From Pohlia nutans (Eukaryota > Streptophyta > Bryopsida > Bryales > Mniaceae): a stretch of DNA of 64,000 nt. The notes under the pieces were generated by a model. It ran no database searches, was not told the DNA's origin, and saw only the letters and a program-made list of their open reading frames with translations. The stretch's first letter is position 1. Each line of letters begins with the position of its first letter. The translations under genes were made by a program, and so were the position numbers. Shown piece by piece: positions 13,454 through 28,411 of this stretch. The stretch spans positions 6,770,001 to 6,834,000 of the forward strand of contig CM040087.1 of NCBI GenBank assembly GCA_022496805.1. Direction: 5' to 3'.

Positions 13454-13464
13454 TGATGTCATCA
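13454..13464 (+). promoter_or_regulatory. TGATGTCATCA palindromic bZIP-like site in the right OPR promoter
   Basis: TGATGTCATCA is an 11-base near-palindrome resembling TGA/AP-1-type bZIP sites. It lies about 60 bp upstream of the TATA box. The left copy keeps TGATGTCA but loses the second half. TGA factors are known regulators of oxylipin-responsive detoxification genes in plants. Use here is inferred. Confidence 0.4.
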
Positions 13465-13515
13465 GTCTTCAGTGCCGGAATCCCTCCGCATGCCACTGTT
13501 GAGTTCCCTTTCTCT

Positions 13516-13523
13516 CTATAAAG
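13516..13523 (+). promoter_or_regulatory. TATA box of the right OPR gene
   Basis: CTATAAAG lies about 225 bp upstream of the ATG, at the same relative place as the left-copy TATA box. The surrounding sequence differs from the left copy, so the two promoters are no longer equivalent. Confidence 0.55.
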
Positions 13524-13741
13524 CACGGACCTTTGTCGCGCTGCATCACAAAATCATTCTCACATTTTCGCAAGGGTGCCAGAGTTCAGTTTCGTTACTC
13601 ATTCAATCTATTTTGGTGGTACAGTCCAGCCAGATTTCAACAGTGTTGCTGTAAGTTGGTCCTTGTGATCACTCATACATTTCTCGGAAGGATTTTAGTT
13701 CGATCGGTTGCTAGTAGCGCGTGGTTCATCGATATATCGAG

Positions 13742-15448
<1,707 letters not shown>

Positions 15449-15815
15449 GAGCTCTATCAATTCCCAGAATTCTAATTGAATTCATCTTCTGAATCGGTTG
15501 CTCGATTGATCATCAGTTTCGATCGAGTCTTATAATTATTCTTTACAGTCATTGCTCGAGCGATCATCAGTTTCGATCCCGGGAGCATCATTCCTGTGAT
15601 GTACTCAATTCTCAGACTGTAAAGTTAATAATTATGCAGTTGATTAATTGTTGCAGCGTTTAGGGGAGCGAGGTTATGCATAGAATGCGGCGCTGCGGAC
15701 ACAAGTGGCCTGTGTATAGATATAGAACAGGGGAGGATACATAGAGTGAAAAATAGAGCTAGCCGCTAAATTGAATCACAATTTTGATCATCACTATTGG
15801 TTCGGAAATAAATTG

Positions 15816-17170
15816 GTCGAGAGATCATTTTCATGCTTTACAAAGGTACCGTGGAGTCCACTATTGATTTGAAGTTTTCCGAATCGTTTTCATGCAATTA
15901 TTTTAAGCTTGTGGGATGAGGGATAGGGTGAATTTTTCATTGGCATTTTGGCCAAGGTTGATATCGGAAGTTGACTCTTTTTAACGTGGTTCCACATTAA
16001 GTTATCGATTCCAGTGGGAATGAAACCGCCAACCTCATGGTTGTTATCCAACGGGTAGTTACAATTGGAATATTGTTTGGGGGTATTTTGAAAACATTTT
16101 GTTCGCAAGGATTTTGCATATTTACACTTTCTGTGACGAGAATTGGCTTAGACTGTGGCTCCAACTTTCCATGTGTGAATGAGTGGTTGGGTAGGTAGGT
16201 GTGAGCATTCAGAACTCTAATATCTAAAGGACATGAGTTCAGAACTTCACATGTGGGAAGTGCGAGCTCAGATGCGTACTCAATAACGAATATTCTTTGA
16301 AGGTCTTGGAATGTGATATTTGAGTGAGATAATAATGAGTTGACACTATTCATGTAATTGCTGTCAACATAATTTCAAGCTTTTCCATGGAATTGTTATA
16401 CATTTTCAGCGCAATTTTCAACGGGCCTTATTGCTGTCGGAAAGTGGATTCATGCTCTTACCATCTGTGTATTTTATTGTTTAAAGGGAGGTTGAGGTCT
16501 CAACTCTTCATACTTGGTACTTTTTGGCTAGAAAAGAATGCCCAAGTTGTTACAGTTGAGAGTTGGACTGGCCACTGGGTAGGCAATGTAGTCTTATTCT
16601 CATGCCGGGTCTTATTCTCAAACGTGCAACTTGTGTATATTTCTAAATTTGTACAAAATAAAGCGGATGTAACCACAACCCCAATGGCGACCTACAGATT
16701 ATACCCTAAAAGATAAAACCTGAGTTTCAACCTATCGGCAATCGTCAAGGCAATATATGTCGCGAAATCCTGAATCGCCTAACTACTACCGTATTCAAAA
16801 TGTTAGTTGAGGACCTGTTGAAGCTGGACTCGGAGTTACCCAAACAGGTGAGAACATAAAATCGAACGAAGAATCACTCAAACAAGTAGTGCAGATTCAC
16901 CTGAAAGAGGATCATGCCAAAAGACAAAAACTGGCAGCAAGTCTCGAGTGTTTGACATTGAAAAGATGAGGTGCCCATTTAGCACATTACAAAGGTTCTG
17001 TGCCTCTCACTAAACTGATTATTGGCAAAGTCATGATACAATACCGCGGTGTACTGCCAGTTCGGACTCGTAATGGATGCACCTATCAGCTATAAAAAGA
17101 AGGGAAAAAACTGTCCTCAGGTTTGCCTTTGGCTGAGAATTTAAGGGAGCAGTTGTAACATACCTATCGA
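15816..17170. other. Intergenic region between the right OPR gene and FGAM synthase
   Basis: Non-coding, moderately AT-rich. The last few hundred bases hold the 3' UTR of the minus-strand FGAM synthase gene. Reading frames here have no recognisable domains and I see no repeat structure of note. Confidence 0.6.
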
Positions 17171-20100
17171 TCAAACAGAGTCACACCACTCATGAGCGTT
17201 TTGGAACAGACGTAACCAAGGGCTGGGTCCAGCAGCATCAAGATGGGTCCACTCTTGAGGGTACCATGGGAACTGCCACATTTGGAAGCACCGCTCCGGA
17301 TGAGGCATCATAGCCAAGTGTCGGCCGTCGGGAGAGCAAAGAGCTGCAATGCCCTCGGGCGACCCATTGGGGTTGAAGGGGTAGACCTCTGTCGACTCTC
17401 CTGCGTCGTCACAATATGATAGCGGTACGAGGTTTGATTTCTTCACTTCTGCGAGGATGGAAGCGTCAGGAAACAGAGCTCGACCCTCGCCATGGGATAT
17501 CCAAATTCCTACAGTTGTACCGGCCATGCCTTTGAGCATCACAGCGGGCGATTCCCCGATCTTCACAGTCGAAAACCTGCACTCAAAACGACCCGATTCG
17601 TTGTGCACAAAGCGGGGCTGTGCACGATCGCCTCCAGCTCCAAGAGTTCCGCCAACTCCAGCACCCGGAACCCAACCAAGTAAAGCCATGAGTTGACACC
17701 CGTTGCATACTCCCAAACTGAAGGTATCAGGTCGGTTGTAGAAATCTTGAAACTGCCACAATAAAACAAAAGGGTTACCTAAAAACCAATTGATGAAAGC
17801 TACTAAAAGTTTAGCTCAGGGAAGGCATCAAAAACCAAAAGCATGACGGGTGTGCAAGTAATTGAAGAGAACCTGTTCAAGAAGAGATTCGTTGAACCGG
17901 ATTGTGCCAGCCCAGCCTTTAGCAGAATCTAGAACGTCGGCATAACTGAACCCTCCTACAAAAACTAACCCCCTGTAATCCTTCAGAGAGGCTCGTCCTT
18001 GCAGCAAGTCTGACATTGCAACATCCCAAGGCTCAAAGCCTGCCGCAAGAACCATGGCTGACATCTCCCGGTCTCCATTACTTCCTTCCTCTCTGATAAT
18101 AGCAACTTTGGGTTTGGAAGCACTGTTCAGTAAATCCTCCGAAGTTCTTGATGGTGTAAAGGAGAGCTTCCAAGCTGGGGTTTCTCTATGTTTTAATCCT
18201 TCTTGCTCGGCTTCTACACAAGACTCAAGACTTTGCAATTTCTCCAACGAAAAACTGGTCGCTTCCCACTGATCACGCAGGGAGGCAGTAGTGTCAGACA
18301 CAACCTCCTTCCCATTCACAGCGATGCTTACAAGTGGGTTGGATGTCACTCGGCCAACTACATTACAATGTACTCCAGCTGCCAGGAGTTCGGCAATAAC
18401 TGCTTCTTGTTTGGATTGGTCAATCTGCAGGGCAAGTCCGAGGTTAACACATAGTTTCTAAAACCAATCCTAACCCCATTCAAGCATAGAAACCAACGCT
18501 TAGCTAGATTTTCGAATCATTTGAATATAAGGTTACACAACATAACACAAACCTCGATTAGAAGACCCAGCTCCTCCGCAAACAAAGTGGAAAGATGAGC
18601 ATCGAAAGTACTCTGGTCCGTTGAAGCTGGCAAATCCACAGTTATTCCACAATTCCCAGCAAACGCCATCTCCAGTAAGGCAACAACGATACCACCATCG
18701 CTGATGTCGTGACCAGAGGATATTGCTCGCTTATCAATCAAACCCTGGCAATTTGAGAAACCACCAAAAGAGTCAGGTCTTATATGTGAATACATTCATG
18801 GACAATAGGCATACAAGCGAAAAGATAAGAAACATACAGAACAAGAACAGAAAGGTATAGAAGTAAGGTATTGTGATCACAAGCTGTTTTAATGAATTAA
18901 TATCTCCGGGTGCAAAAATTCTGACCTGTACAGCATTGAAGACCTTTCCAAGATAGGGAACATCATCTACATCCGGCGATTCATCGCCAATCTGCAGTCA
19001 CCATAAAAAGCTTTGGTCAACACAAAGGAAAATACTGGTCCAACTTCCGACCTCCAGATAATGACCAGAAACTTAAAATATCGTAAGTCAGTTACCAGAT
19101 ATTACCTGGTCATAAACCTGTGCCAAGCAGGATCCTCCCATCCGTCGCTTTCCTTTGCCGATATCAACGTGCAGGAGAACACCCTTGTCCCCAAGCTAGA
19201 GTGCACAACATGCATTTTCAGAATGATCCCAAAAAGAGTAGGAAACATCTAAACCTCTATTGTTTCTACAGAATAATGTCAACATAAGCATTGAGTTCTG
19301 TAAACTAAAATGGCTGATACATATTAGATCAAAGCCATGAGCTCCAATTTATCATTTCATAAGTTTGCTATCGAAGTCATGAACACTCCAAATTGCGCAA
19401 GAAATGCCAACGAAAGAGACGTGAGATAGTAGCTAACCTTCAAGTCCGGAGTGACTGTTTTGGTGATATCCGGACAAGTAACGTATGCACTGATGACAAG
19501 ATTCCCTGGACACTTCACAGTTTCACCACCTGCCTGAGCAGCCATGGACAGACTGTCTTTTCCACCATCAATAGCAACTTCCAGTTCAATCATTGCTTCC
19601 TTTAGTGCCACAGCAGCATCATACATAGCAGCTCCTTCCCCGTCCAGCTTTGCAGCGTACATCCAGTTCCCGCTAGCCTTCACATCTTTCAAAGCAGTAG
19701 CCTGTACATTTCCAACACTTCACGTATTGAACATTCCGAGAAACTCGGGATGGTAATAGAACTGGGTTGTGATACATTGAAGAGACAGAAACCCCTACAG
19801 GGACCGTGCCACACTACTCACGTTAAAAGCCTGCCCATAGAGGGACGTCTGTTATCACCCAACTGACAGACTTAGTTGGAGAAAGACTTGACTGTAGCTG
19901 ATTCGTTTGTACTGATGCAACAAGTAATTGACCAAAGTGAAACAGTTTGTATCTGGGGAATGATACCAAAAACTCTAAAAGAGGTTCTAGGACAAAAGAG
20001 GTAAAACTCTTTCAAAAATCTCAGACTAACAGTGTACGCTACTTTGTAAATCGGAACAAAACCAACTGATTCATTGAGGTAGATAACATAAGAAGATGCC

Positions 20101-23100
20101 GAAGCCACCGCTCCAACGTTTACCAAACTTACCTTAGCCCAGACAAGGTTTGTAAGCGCTTCTCCTAGGGAGAGACGTGCCATTGCCTTAGGATCCAGAA
20201 GACCCTGTACAAATCAAGGATACAGGACACTCAGTGCATTTTCAACAGGTATTCAGATCCACTATTCAACAGGTAACAAAGAAGGGCATAGTAATAATAG
20301 ATGCAGTTTAGAGGCATATGATGCTGGTATACAATTTCCAAACAATGACATCAATTTGATCTAATGACTAAAAAAAAGGAAATCGTGAAGATTTCTGAAA
20401 GGTACCTTGATGGGTTGCTCTCCGATTGCACATGCACCACCAGTAATCCCAGTGTGTGTCTGTAGGAAAATATCAAACATATCAAAATTAAATACAATGA
20501 ATCTTTGCCGTATAACTTCACAGCTTCACCAGGCTTAAAACTACCGATACATGTAAATAATTGATGAACTTTCAATCCAAATCATCTCCATATGATGGCA
20601 ACAATAAACTTAAATACCTGAGCAAGAACCGCAACATCAGCAAGAGGAATCTGCAGAGGCCCCACTGTCTGTTGCTGTGCCACAAGTCCTGTAACACATC
20701 TGTCCACCTGCCCCGTGCATAAAGAGATGGATTAAAGGAAAGACTGGATTGTCAAGGACATCATGAACCAAGATACCAAAGAAATGTAAAAAGTAACGTG
20801 GAAAACAAAGTGGAAGTAGCATAATAGTACAACTTAGAGGATACAACAAGGCATTTCCCACATATGGACTCAACGTGTCCAAACTGCAGCCATTACAGCT
20901 TACTCAAAGACAAGTAAACAGGTCAACCAGCAAGCTCACCTTTGTTGTAAGGAAACGCTTGGAGCAGACAGAAGGCAAATGAAGCACACGCTTCAAGGCT
21001 TCCATCACCGTCTGACCAGGTGCAATCTCAAGGGGTTCAGCAGGCTCTAGAACCCGAGTGAACTCGTACCTCTTTCTTGGCATGTCACCAAGAACCTGGT
21101 AAAGACAGCCAAAGCCCATTTACAAAACACTGATTATCAGCGACTCAACAACAATTCTAGCCTGGAGAAATTATATGAACATTTAACATCATTTTAAGAA
21201 TCATTATTAAGAAGAATTTAACACTAAAAGAATAAGGGTTCCGCATTTTTTAACCATCGTTTCAACCTCAAAGCCACTTATTTTATCGCTTCTGCATGTG
21301 ATCTAAGCATATGTTTTAAAGATAAAAAATAAAATCTTTAAAATTTTGCCACGAGAATACATTACCTTTTCAAGGTCAAGATCGACAGCAGGCATTGGAG
21401 GAGGAAGTCCCTTAGCTTCTGCCTCTTTCTTCAGTGCACTATCTGACAAAACGATTTTTCCGCCGCCACTACATGGCACCAAACACATTGTTTCAGTGCC
21501 CAGTATTGGCCGCTTCCTTTCTCATACCAGGAAAGGACAGGATAATCAGAAGCACAAGCTCCCGTGAAAAAAAGGTACATACTATACAATTTATTTACAA
21601 TTTTACATCGCCAAATCCAAAATCCAGGAACAGAATAAAGTCTTGAAGTTAAAAACCATGTAAACTTTCATCGGAAGATGTTCGTGATTTTTTATCAACC
21701 TTGAACTCATGACATGCAACAATATTTCTGGATAAAACCAAGTGAGCAACTTCAAGCCAAATTATTCAGTACAAGCATTAAACATAAATTATTGTCAATG
21801 TCGTAGGAAATGGACAAAATTTGGTACTTGAAGCAAACCTGATTGTGCCAATTACAGCCATTGAAACACGCTCTCGGGAACAAATGGAACGCAAAAGTGC
21901 TTCACTTTCGGGTCTAATAAGCAATGCATCCTGTGAAGACATGTAAATTAACTTAGACAAGTGTTTAGCACCTTAAAAAATAAATTCAAACTAGCCATAG
22001 AGAAGGAAAAACACGAGAAGTAGTACAATGCATGGTGCATGCATGTATAAACAATAGTAGTATAATGCAACTACACATAAATCTTCTAGGATGTAACACA
22101 GATACACCCCAGCATACCTGCTCCTGATATTCTGCACCCCAGATCTCCAGCACAGACATGGTTTCGTCTCCCACCACAATGGATCTTACATCAATTTCAG
22201 CACCCTGTAAAAGGTCATAGCCAAATATAGATAGAAGTAAGAACCAGGAAAATCAAGTCCGTCGGGACTAACAGTAGAATACAAAATAACGAGCAGACAG
22301 GAATTTGGTTGTGAGAAAAACATTATACCTCAGGGTAGATGATTTCCTTCACTACGTTGCAGTTGCCACCAGCACCCTGATCATGGATGCTGACGATTGG
22401 GTTCGCATCTCCCATTTCAACACAAGTACGAACAGCCCTGTAAAGCTTTTGTGACATCTCTGCATCACCTCGCTGGACTGCATTAAAGTCCAGTTCAGCT
22501 GTATTCTGTCCACTCACCTGTATACCAACGAGTACAATACAAATACGTCAGTGAAATAGGTACCAAGTTCACCAGTGCGAAGATAAACCAAGTCTCCCTT
22601 CCCCACAGCAGGTTACATGACATCAAACTGTTTCTACGAACTACAAAGCAGGAAAGGAACTAATACTAGATTCTAATATCAAACGACCATGCCAATGCAC
22701 ATGAATTTTTGTGCTCTATAAAGATACAACTTCATTCCCAATTTCCACAACAGTCGATTGAAGAGCACTAACCATGCTAGAAGCAGCACCACCACCCATA
22801 CCAATGCGGTAAGCTGGCCCACCAATCTGCATACCACAACATCCCCAATCCACCTTAGCATAAGCATCGAAACTGAAACCAGTAGATAGTGGTGTAATGA
22901 TTAAGCCCCAATGCAAGTGTAATCTGAAATGCCTCACCTTGACAACAAGCATGCCGATCTCCGCATCCCCTTTATTCAAGTGACGGTGGTCAATCTGCAT
23001 TGGACATGATATATAGGTCATATATGGCTCTATAAACACATAAACCAGGAAATTTCGATGAGAGCATCCAACATCAAAAAACTCAACACCAAAACCTTCA

Positions 23101-26100
23101 CAACTACAACATTGCAGACAAGCTTCACTTAATGAAATGCTGTTCGTTTCGAAAATACCTGACCAATACCAGCACTAAACATAATCGGCTTGAGCCATTC
23201 CCTTCGCTCCCCACTGGGTAGCCGCATGCCGAAAGTTCTTGTGTAACCCTGGACAGTAGACATGATCAACATTATCATCAGCGAAGATTAAATAACCTAC
23301 CAATATAATGAAATTGCAAGTGAGAATTTTGTAGTTTCCATTTGGGCCACTATGAATCTCACCAGATAAAATCAAAGTTTTGACCTACAACAAAAACGAG
23401 CTACCAAGAGAGCATAACTGCAAGCAAGTACTATGGAATACAAGGGGAAAACAAGACACCTGAATAAGAGGCTCGCCGAATTTGTTTCCATAATCAGACG
23501 CTCCATTGCTAGCATCAATGAGAATCTGTAATCCATGTCATGCTCTCATCGGTTAGACTTCTAACAAAGAAGTTTATATCAGCCCCAAAAAATCCATGCC
23601 TCGGCATAACTACTGTGCATTAAGAATAAATGACTGGGTGTAACTTCTCTGCATAAGATATATACCTGAAGAGGGGATGCAAGATTTGGTGGATACACAA
23701 AAGAACTGTCTTCCCAAGGGGCAAAAGAGCCCTCCATCTGCAAGGAGATTCCCAGGGAGGTCAATTCAATATAATTCTTGTACTTGTAAACCAAATTAGT
23801 ACACAAAAAACAATCGAAACACACCTGAAGATTTCCAACACAATATCCTGCAGTAGCAGCTCCCATTAGTGAACCAATTCCCGTTGCATGAGTATCACGC
23901 ATGCGACCTCCAGCCCCAGTTTCAGCACCTGGAAATGGAGCAACCTACACATTCGAACAGGACAGGTATAGGTCAGGATACAATAACATACGTGATTAGT
24001 AATCACATTACACAAAGTGGCACTTACGTGAAACGTAGACCATATGCAATGAACACAAATATCACAAAATATGGATATGATTTGAACTTACAGCACATGG
24101 AAAATTGTGCGTCTCTGCGGTGAAAAGAACATCCAAATCACGATCAACAGCATCCACTGGAGAAGGAGACCCAGGAGTGACAGGCATAACTGGTTTGACA
24201 GCTGTGCCGCGAATAGCACTGCCCAACATAAAACAAGAGGAATTATATATACATAACAAAATGGACTCCATACCTACAATAATAGATGAATCTTAAGATA
24301 GTTGGAACTCATATGAAGGAAAAGGAGACGCACCTTGAATTGTCTTTAAACCCAATCACGGAATTGTTCTTGTTGGCTCTCCACGTGTCTTTGACAAGAC
24401 TGAAGAGCGTTTCAGGAACTCGCTTCCCATCAATTGTCAACTCACCCTGAACGATCAGGAAAAAAAATATATAAAAGAAAGACAAGGAAATTCGGCTGAA
24501 ATCAAAATATAATGCATCCCAAGCGGTTAACCAAGGTATTCAGCTGTTGTGAACTTGCTTACATTGAAGAACCAATGACGACTGTGCTCACTGTTGGATT
24601 GAGCAATGTCAAACAACTCAACATTCGTGGGGTTGCGCTTGATGTCCTCACCAAAAAGCTTTGTATAATACTGCGTTTGAAACATTCAAAATAGGTCATT
24701 TTATCATGCTGATAGTACATTCCAAGCTACTTAACCTCCATAAATTTGCGGAGACATAAGACCCTTCACTGGTGTTCTTTTTAGTTTTTATACTGATGGC
24801 TGTCTCAGAACCGCATGAATGCTCGAGCTCCAAAACCGCTCCACCAACAAATAGAAAAACTACACAGTACTCGACACTAAAGGCTATACTAGCTGTGCCA
24901 GTCCCAAACTCAATAATAAATGTTTACACATCATATCTGTAAGAAGTAAAATCGAGAAACATACCTCAAGATCAAACTCGTCAAAAGCAAGACCCATGGT
25001 CTTGTTGATGGCTTCCAATGCCGCTCTCCCTTCCTTTAATATACAGACAGAACTGGCTATGTTAGGTGCCAAAATCCAGCAGATATCAGCATGACAGCAC
25101 TCATGCAAGACGCAAAAACAGAAACAAAAAATAAAAATCAATTCATCAAACCAAATTCTTTTTAATTACCTCCATGACAGGAATCTGGATGAAGGGCTCT
25201 GGAACTACATCAGTCTTGAATGACATGAGCTTTTTAGGATAAACGCATTCAGTCATCCGATCATGTACCTGCAGGCAAGAGATACTAACCTTAGCACCAC
25301 TCACAAAACTTGTGACAGGCGTCCTGGTTCTGATCAATGCACGCCAAACTCAACAGAGTAGAGTTCATTAAAAGAAAGAGTAAAAAAAGGTAAACAGCAA
25401 CTAATGCTGGCAACATTCCTAGTCCCATGTCAGGCTTGGAACAGACTAACAATATGAGGTATTGAACGTGTGAAGTATCACAATGAGAGCAAAAGTAATA
25501 TGGCAAGTTTGCTTACAAGTGCAGCAAAGGCAGCGAGCTGACTTTGCTCCAACGGTGCCGCTTCTGGACCAACAGAGAGGAGGTAACGACGAGAACGCTC
25601 GATTCGTGTCACTTCAGGTAAAGCACATGCTTTGCATACTGACACGGCATTGGCTGACCATGCGGTTGTAAAAGAAAGGCGAGGGCCAACTTCCACAACT
25701 GAAACCCACAAAAAAAGTAAGAAGACATTTAAATTTTTTTTTAAATCCGATCACTAGGTCTCACGAAATACCTTAGTCACAGGCATTAAAAAATTCAACC
25801 ATTTTGCTCAAGGATATGGGCAATGTCCACGAATTAAAACTGCAAAAGTTGTCACTTTAAAGAAGTGCTGATTTTATTTACGAACCTACTCCACTTTCGC
25901 TAGGTAAGTTGGTTGATAACTGGAGGTTGTCAGGCTCATAAGTTTCCTTAAGCAGCCACTGTAGTACTTCCCACTTCTCTGAAGAAAGTGGTGCATTAAG
26001 TCCGATATTGTAGCACTGCAAGCAATAGATACGAAAATCGTAATAAAAGTCAATCAACATATTCATCGATTAAGCTTTTCAATGACATTCCATTTGCTTT

Positions 26101-28010
26101 ATACTTCAAAAATTAATCCACAATGACAGCAAATCCAATTCGTGTGGCTAGAAAACTTACTTGTTCAGTTTTTATGCTGATGATATCTGCAGAAACCTTC
26201 TCTTGAACCTGTTTAAGAAGGGCTGCAGCGGCATTCTCTTGCAAGAACGGAGTTCGATAGACATGATAAACCTCTGCTTCCTGTTCAGTTGCAGCTGCAA
26301 TCTGCAAGAGCATCCAATGTCTCCACCTCAATAAATAGACCAATCTGATACAGTAAATGAAGAAACGAGGGAGCTATAGACGACACAGATGTAATCTGTC
26401 TTGATTGGTTACAATCCAACAAGGGTGTCAACCTACACTCACAAATAATAGTTACCGGGCCAAAAATTTACTTAATCGAATCCAGATTAAACGAATAGAA
26501 CCCAGAACACCTAAGCAACAACCGATAATCGGATTCGACATCAGCATAAATGATCAAACCCTAAACCCTGAATCACATAGTTTAAAAACGCAACCCCTAA
26601 ACAGAGCAGCTGTGCAGCTTTTATTTAATGAGCTGCGGGCTTCGTCACAAAGCTTCTCACTATTGAAATGGTGCACGAAAATTGTCCAAGTAGTTTAATT
26701 CTCTGAAACAACGCAAAATAAATGCCTGATTATTTCTAACGCGAAGTTCTCTGAAACCGTGACCGAAGAAAAGCATAAAAATTGGAAAGATAGCCTGAAG
26801 CTCTTAAACCCTAAACCCTAGCGACAGTAGCAACTCCCTCTGTACAGTACTCCAAGTACAGAAGAAACGAAAGAGCCGATCTCACAATTCAGCACGTATC
26901 CATACGGATCCTACTCATAAAGAAGGACGCCAAAAAACATCCAAACCCCGAATAAATCACTACTGAATGATAATAAAGAAACGCTGATTCAAACCAGCAC
27001 ACTACACGAACATAACCGATGCTCCACAGGATTTCAATACCTCCGACCATGAAATGGAAACACAGAAAAGCAACCAATCGAAAAATTTCCAAAAAGCAAT
27101 ACCCTTGGAGTGTCAGAAGCCACCGCCTGCAGCTTGGCCTGCCTCCTCGCGCCATCATTCCTGGGAGAAGAACGTTCTACAGCTGCAACAACTCTCCCTT
27201 TGCCGCGATTTGACAGTATCTTTCCTGGCCTTTGAGCAGCCACACGACATAACCTGATCGAACAGAAATATTCAGCAACCACAAGAGAGGCCAAAAAAAA
27301 CACCAAAAGCAAATGAAAAAGAAAAAACACTAAGATCACCGAAAAATACAGATTCCTTCACTAGAACTAGTCTCTCTTTCATCAATCCAGCAGCTGAAAA
27401 TCACTAAACTAAGAAGACCTGTCAAATACGGCACAATTGACAATGCGCAACCACAAGCAAAAGCATTCAGCAACCACAAGAGAGGCAAAAAAAACACCAA
27501 AAGCAAATGAAAAAGAAAAAACACTAAGATCACCGAAAAATGCAAATTCCTTCACTAGAACTAGTCTCTCCTTCTTGACAAACTCTCGTCAATGCACGCA
27601 GCTGAAAATCACTAAACTAAGAAGACCTGTCAAATACGGCACAATTGACAATGCGCAACCACAAGCAAAAGCATTTAGCGACCACAAGAGAGGCAAAAAA
27701 AAACACCAAAAGCAAATGAAAAAGGAAAAACACTAAGATCACCGAAAAATGCAAATTCCTTCACTAGAACGAGTCTCTCCTTCTTGAAAAACTCTCATCA
27801 ATGCACGCAGCTGAAAAATCACTAAACTAAGAAGAGCTGTCAATCACGGCGCAATTGACAATGCGCAAAAAAAGAATGAGCTCAATTCCTCCCGAATTTT
27901 CACCTGCTTGCATCGGACTGGCCACCGGGCTTCACAAAACTGGACGACGAGCACGCGATAGGCGCGACAGAGGACCTCACGGCCTGCATCAAAGCCGCCT
28001 GCCCAGCCAT
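17171..28010 (-). CDS. FGAMS: Phosphoribosylformylglycinamidine synthase (FGAM synthase, PurL-type), plastid/mitochondrial
   Basis: Thirty exons join in frame to 1424 aa. In coding order: 28010-27904, 27253-27103, 26301-26161, 26015-25886, 25698-25517, 25268-25170, 25033-24965, 24670-24563, 24446-24334, 24218-24092, 23944-23825, 23737-23666, 23525-23460, 23248-23159, 22994-22938, 22826-22773, 22517-22329, 22204-22118, 21930-21839, 21468-21366, 21095-20940, 20707-20618, 20459-20406, 20204-20133, 19701-19438, 19195-19106, 18991-18926, 18744-18553, 18424-17873 and 17752-17171. The enzyme converts FGAR, glutamine and ATP to FGAM, step 4 of de novo purine synthesis. Residues 1-85 are transit-like. 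The synthetase core contains NNSVIGFKDNSS, TAETHNFP, GTGG-like glycine loops (AGAGGRMRDTHATG) and SIHDQGAGGN. The glutaminase domain has nucleophile Cys1247 (GVCNGCQ), His1382 and Glu1384 (PHPER). Introns are mostly 90-250 bp. Intron 1 holds a three-copy repeat and intron 2 has telomere-like AAACCCTAA motifs. Confidence 0.95.
27271..27868. repeat. Three tandem copies (about 195-209 bp) in intron 1 of FGAM synthase
   Basis: Copies begin near 27271, 27466 and 27675 with TTCAGCAACCACAAGAGAGG or a close variant. Each contains CACCAAAAGCAAATGAAAAA, ACACTAAGATCACCGAAAAA, TTCCTTCACTAGAAC and TGTCAAATACGGCACAATTG or near matches. The copies are far more alike than those in the DnaJ intron, so this array is younger. 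It lies entirely between the intron 1 splice sites. Confidence 0.9.
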
Positions 28011-28225
28011 TTCCACAAAAACTTCCAAAGAGTAATGCGACGCCAACGCTTTCCTGTTTGTGAGCAAAAAAGTGATCAACTGCTTGCAAAACGTTTGAAA
28101 AGCCTCATGAGCTCGTCCCCGCCAGCAATTGAATGAAGCAGCAGCGGAGACCGGGATCCCTAAAGTACAAATGCGTCCGCCGAGAGGCCCGAACCCCTCG
28201 AGACAAGACGAGGGCGCCAACAGAC

Positions 28226-28411
28226 GAGGTGACGGGGATGTACCGGTGGCCTAGATGCTAGGCGGGGCTCCGGGTAGGCACGAATGGGAGGTGACGGGGA
28301 TGTACCGGTGGCCTAGATGCTAGGCGGGGCTCCGGGTAGGCACGAATGGGAGGTGACGGGGATGTACTGGTGGCGTAGATGCTAGGCGGGGTTCCGGGTA
28401 GGCACGAATGG
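28226..28411. repeat. Three tandem 62-bp units upstream of FGAM synthase
   Basis: Units start at 28226, 28288 and 28350, each GAGGTGACGGGGATGTACYG then GTGGC.TAGATGCTAGGCGG and GTAGGCACGAATGG. The third unit has three substitutions. The array lies 216-401 bp upstream of the FGAM synthase ATG on its 5' side, in the likely promoter or 5' UTR, and is much more GC-rich than its surroundings. Confidence 0.9.

Noticed and set aside
27437..27736. Lys-rich frames in FGAM synthase intron 1
   Set aside because: They are translations of the tandem repeat and recur with its period. The transit-peptide exon and the next exon join in frame without them.
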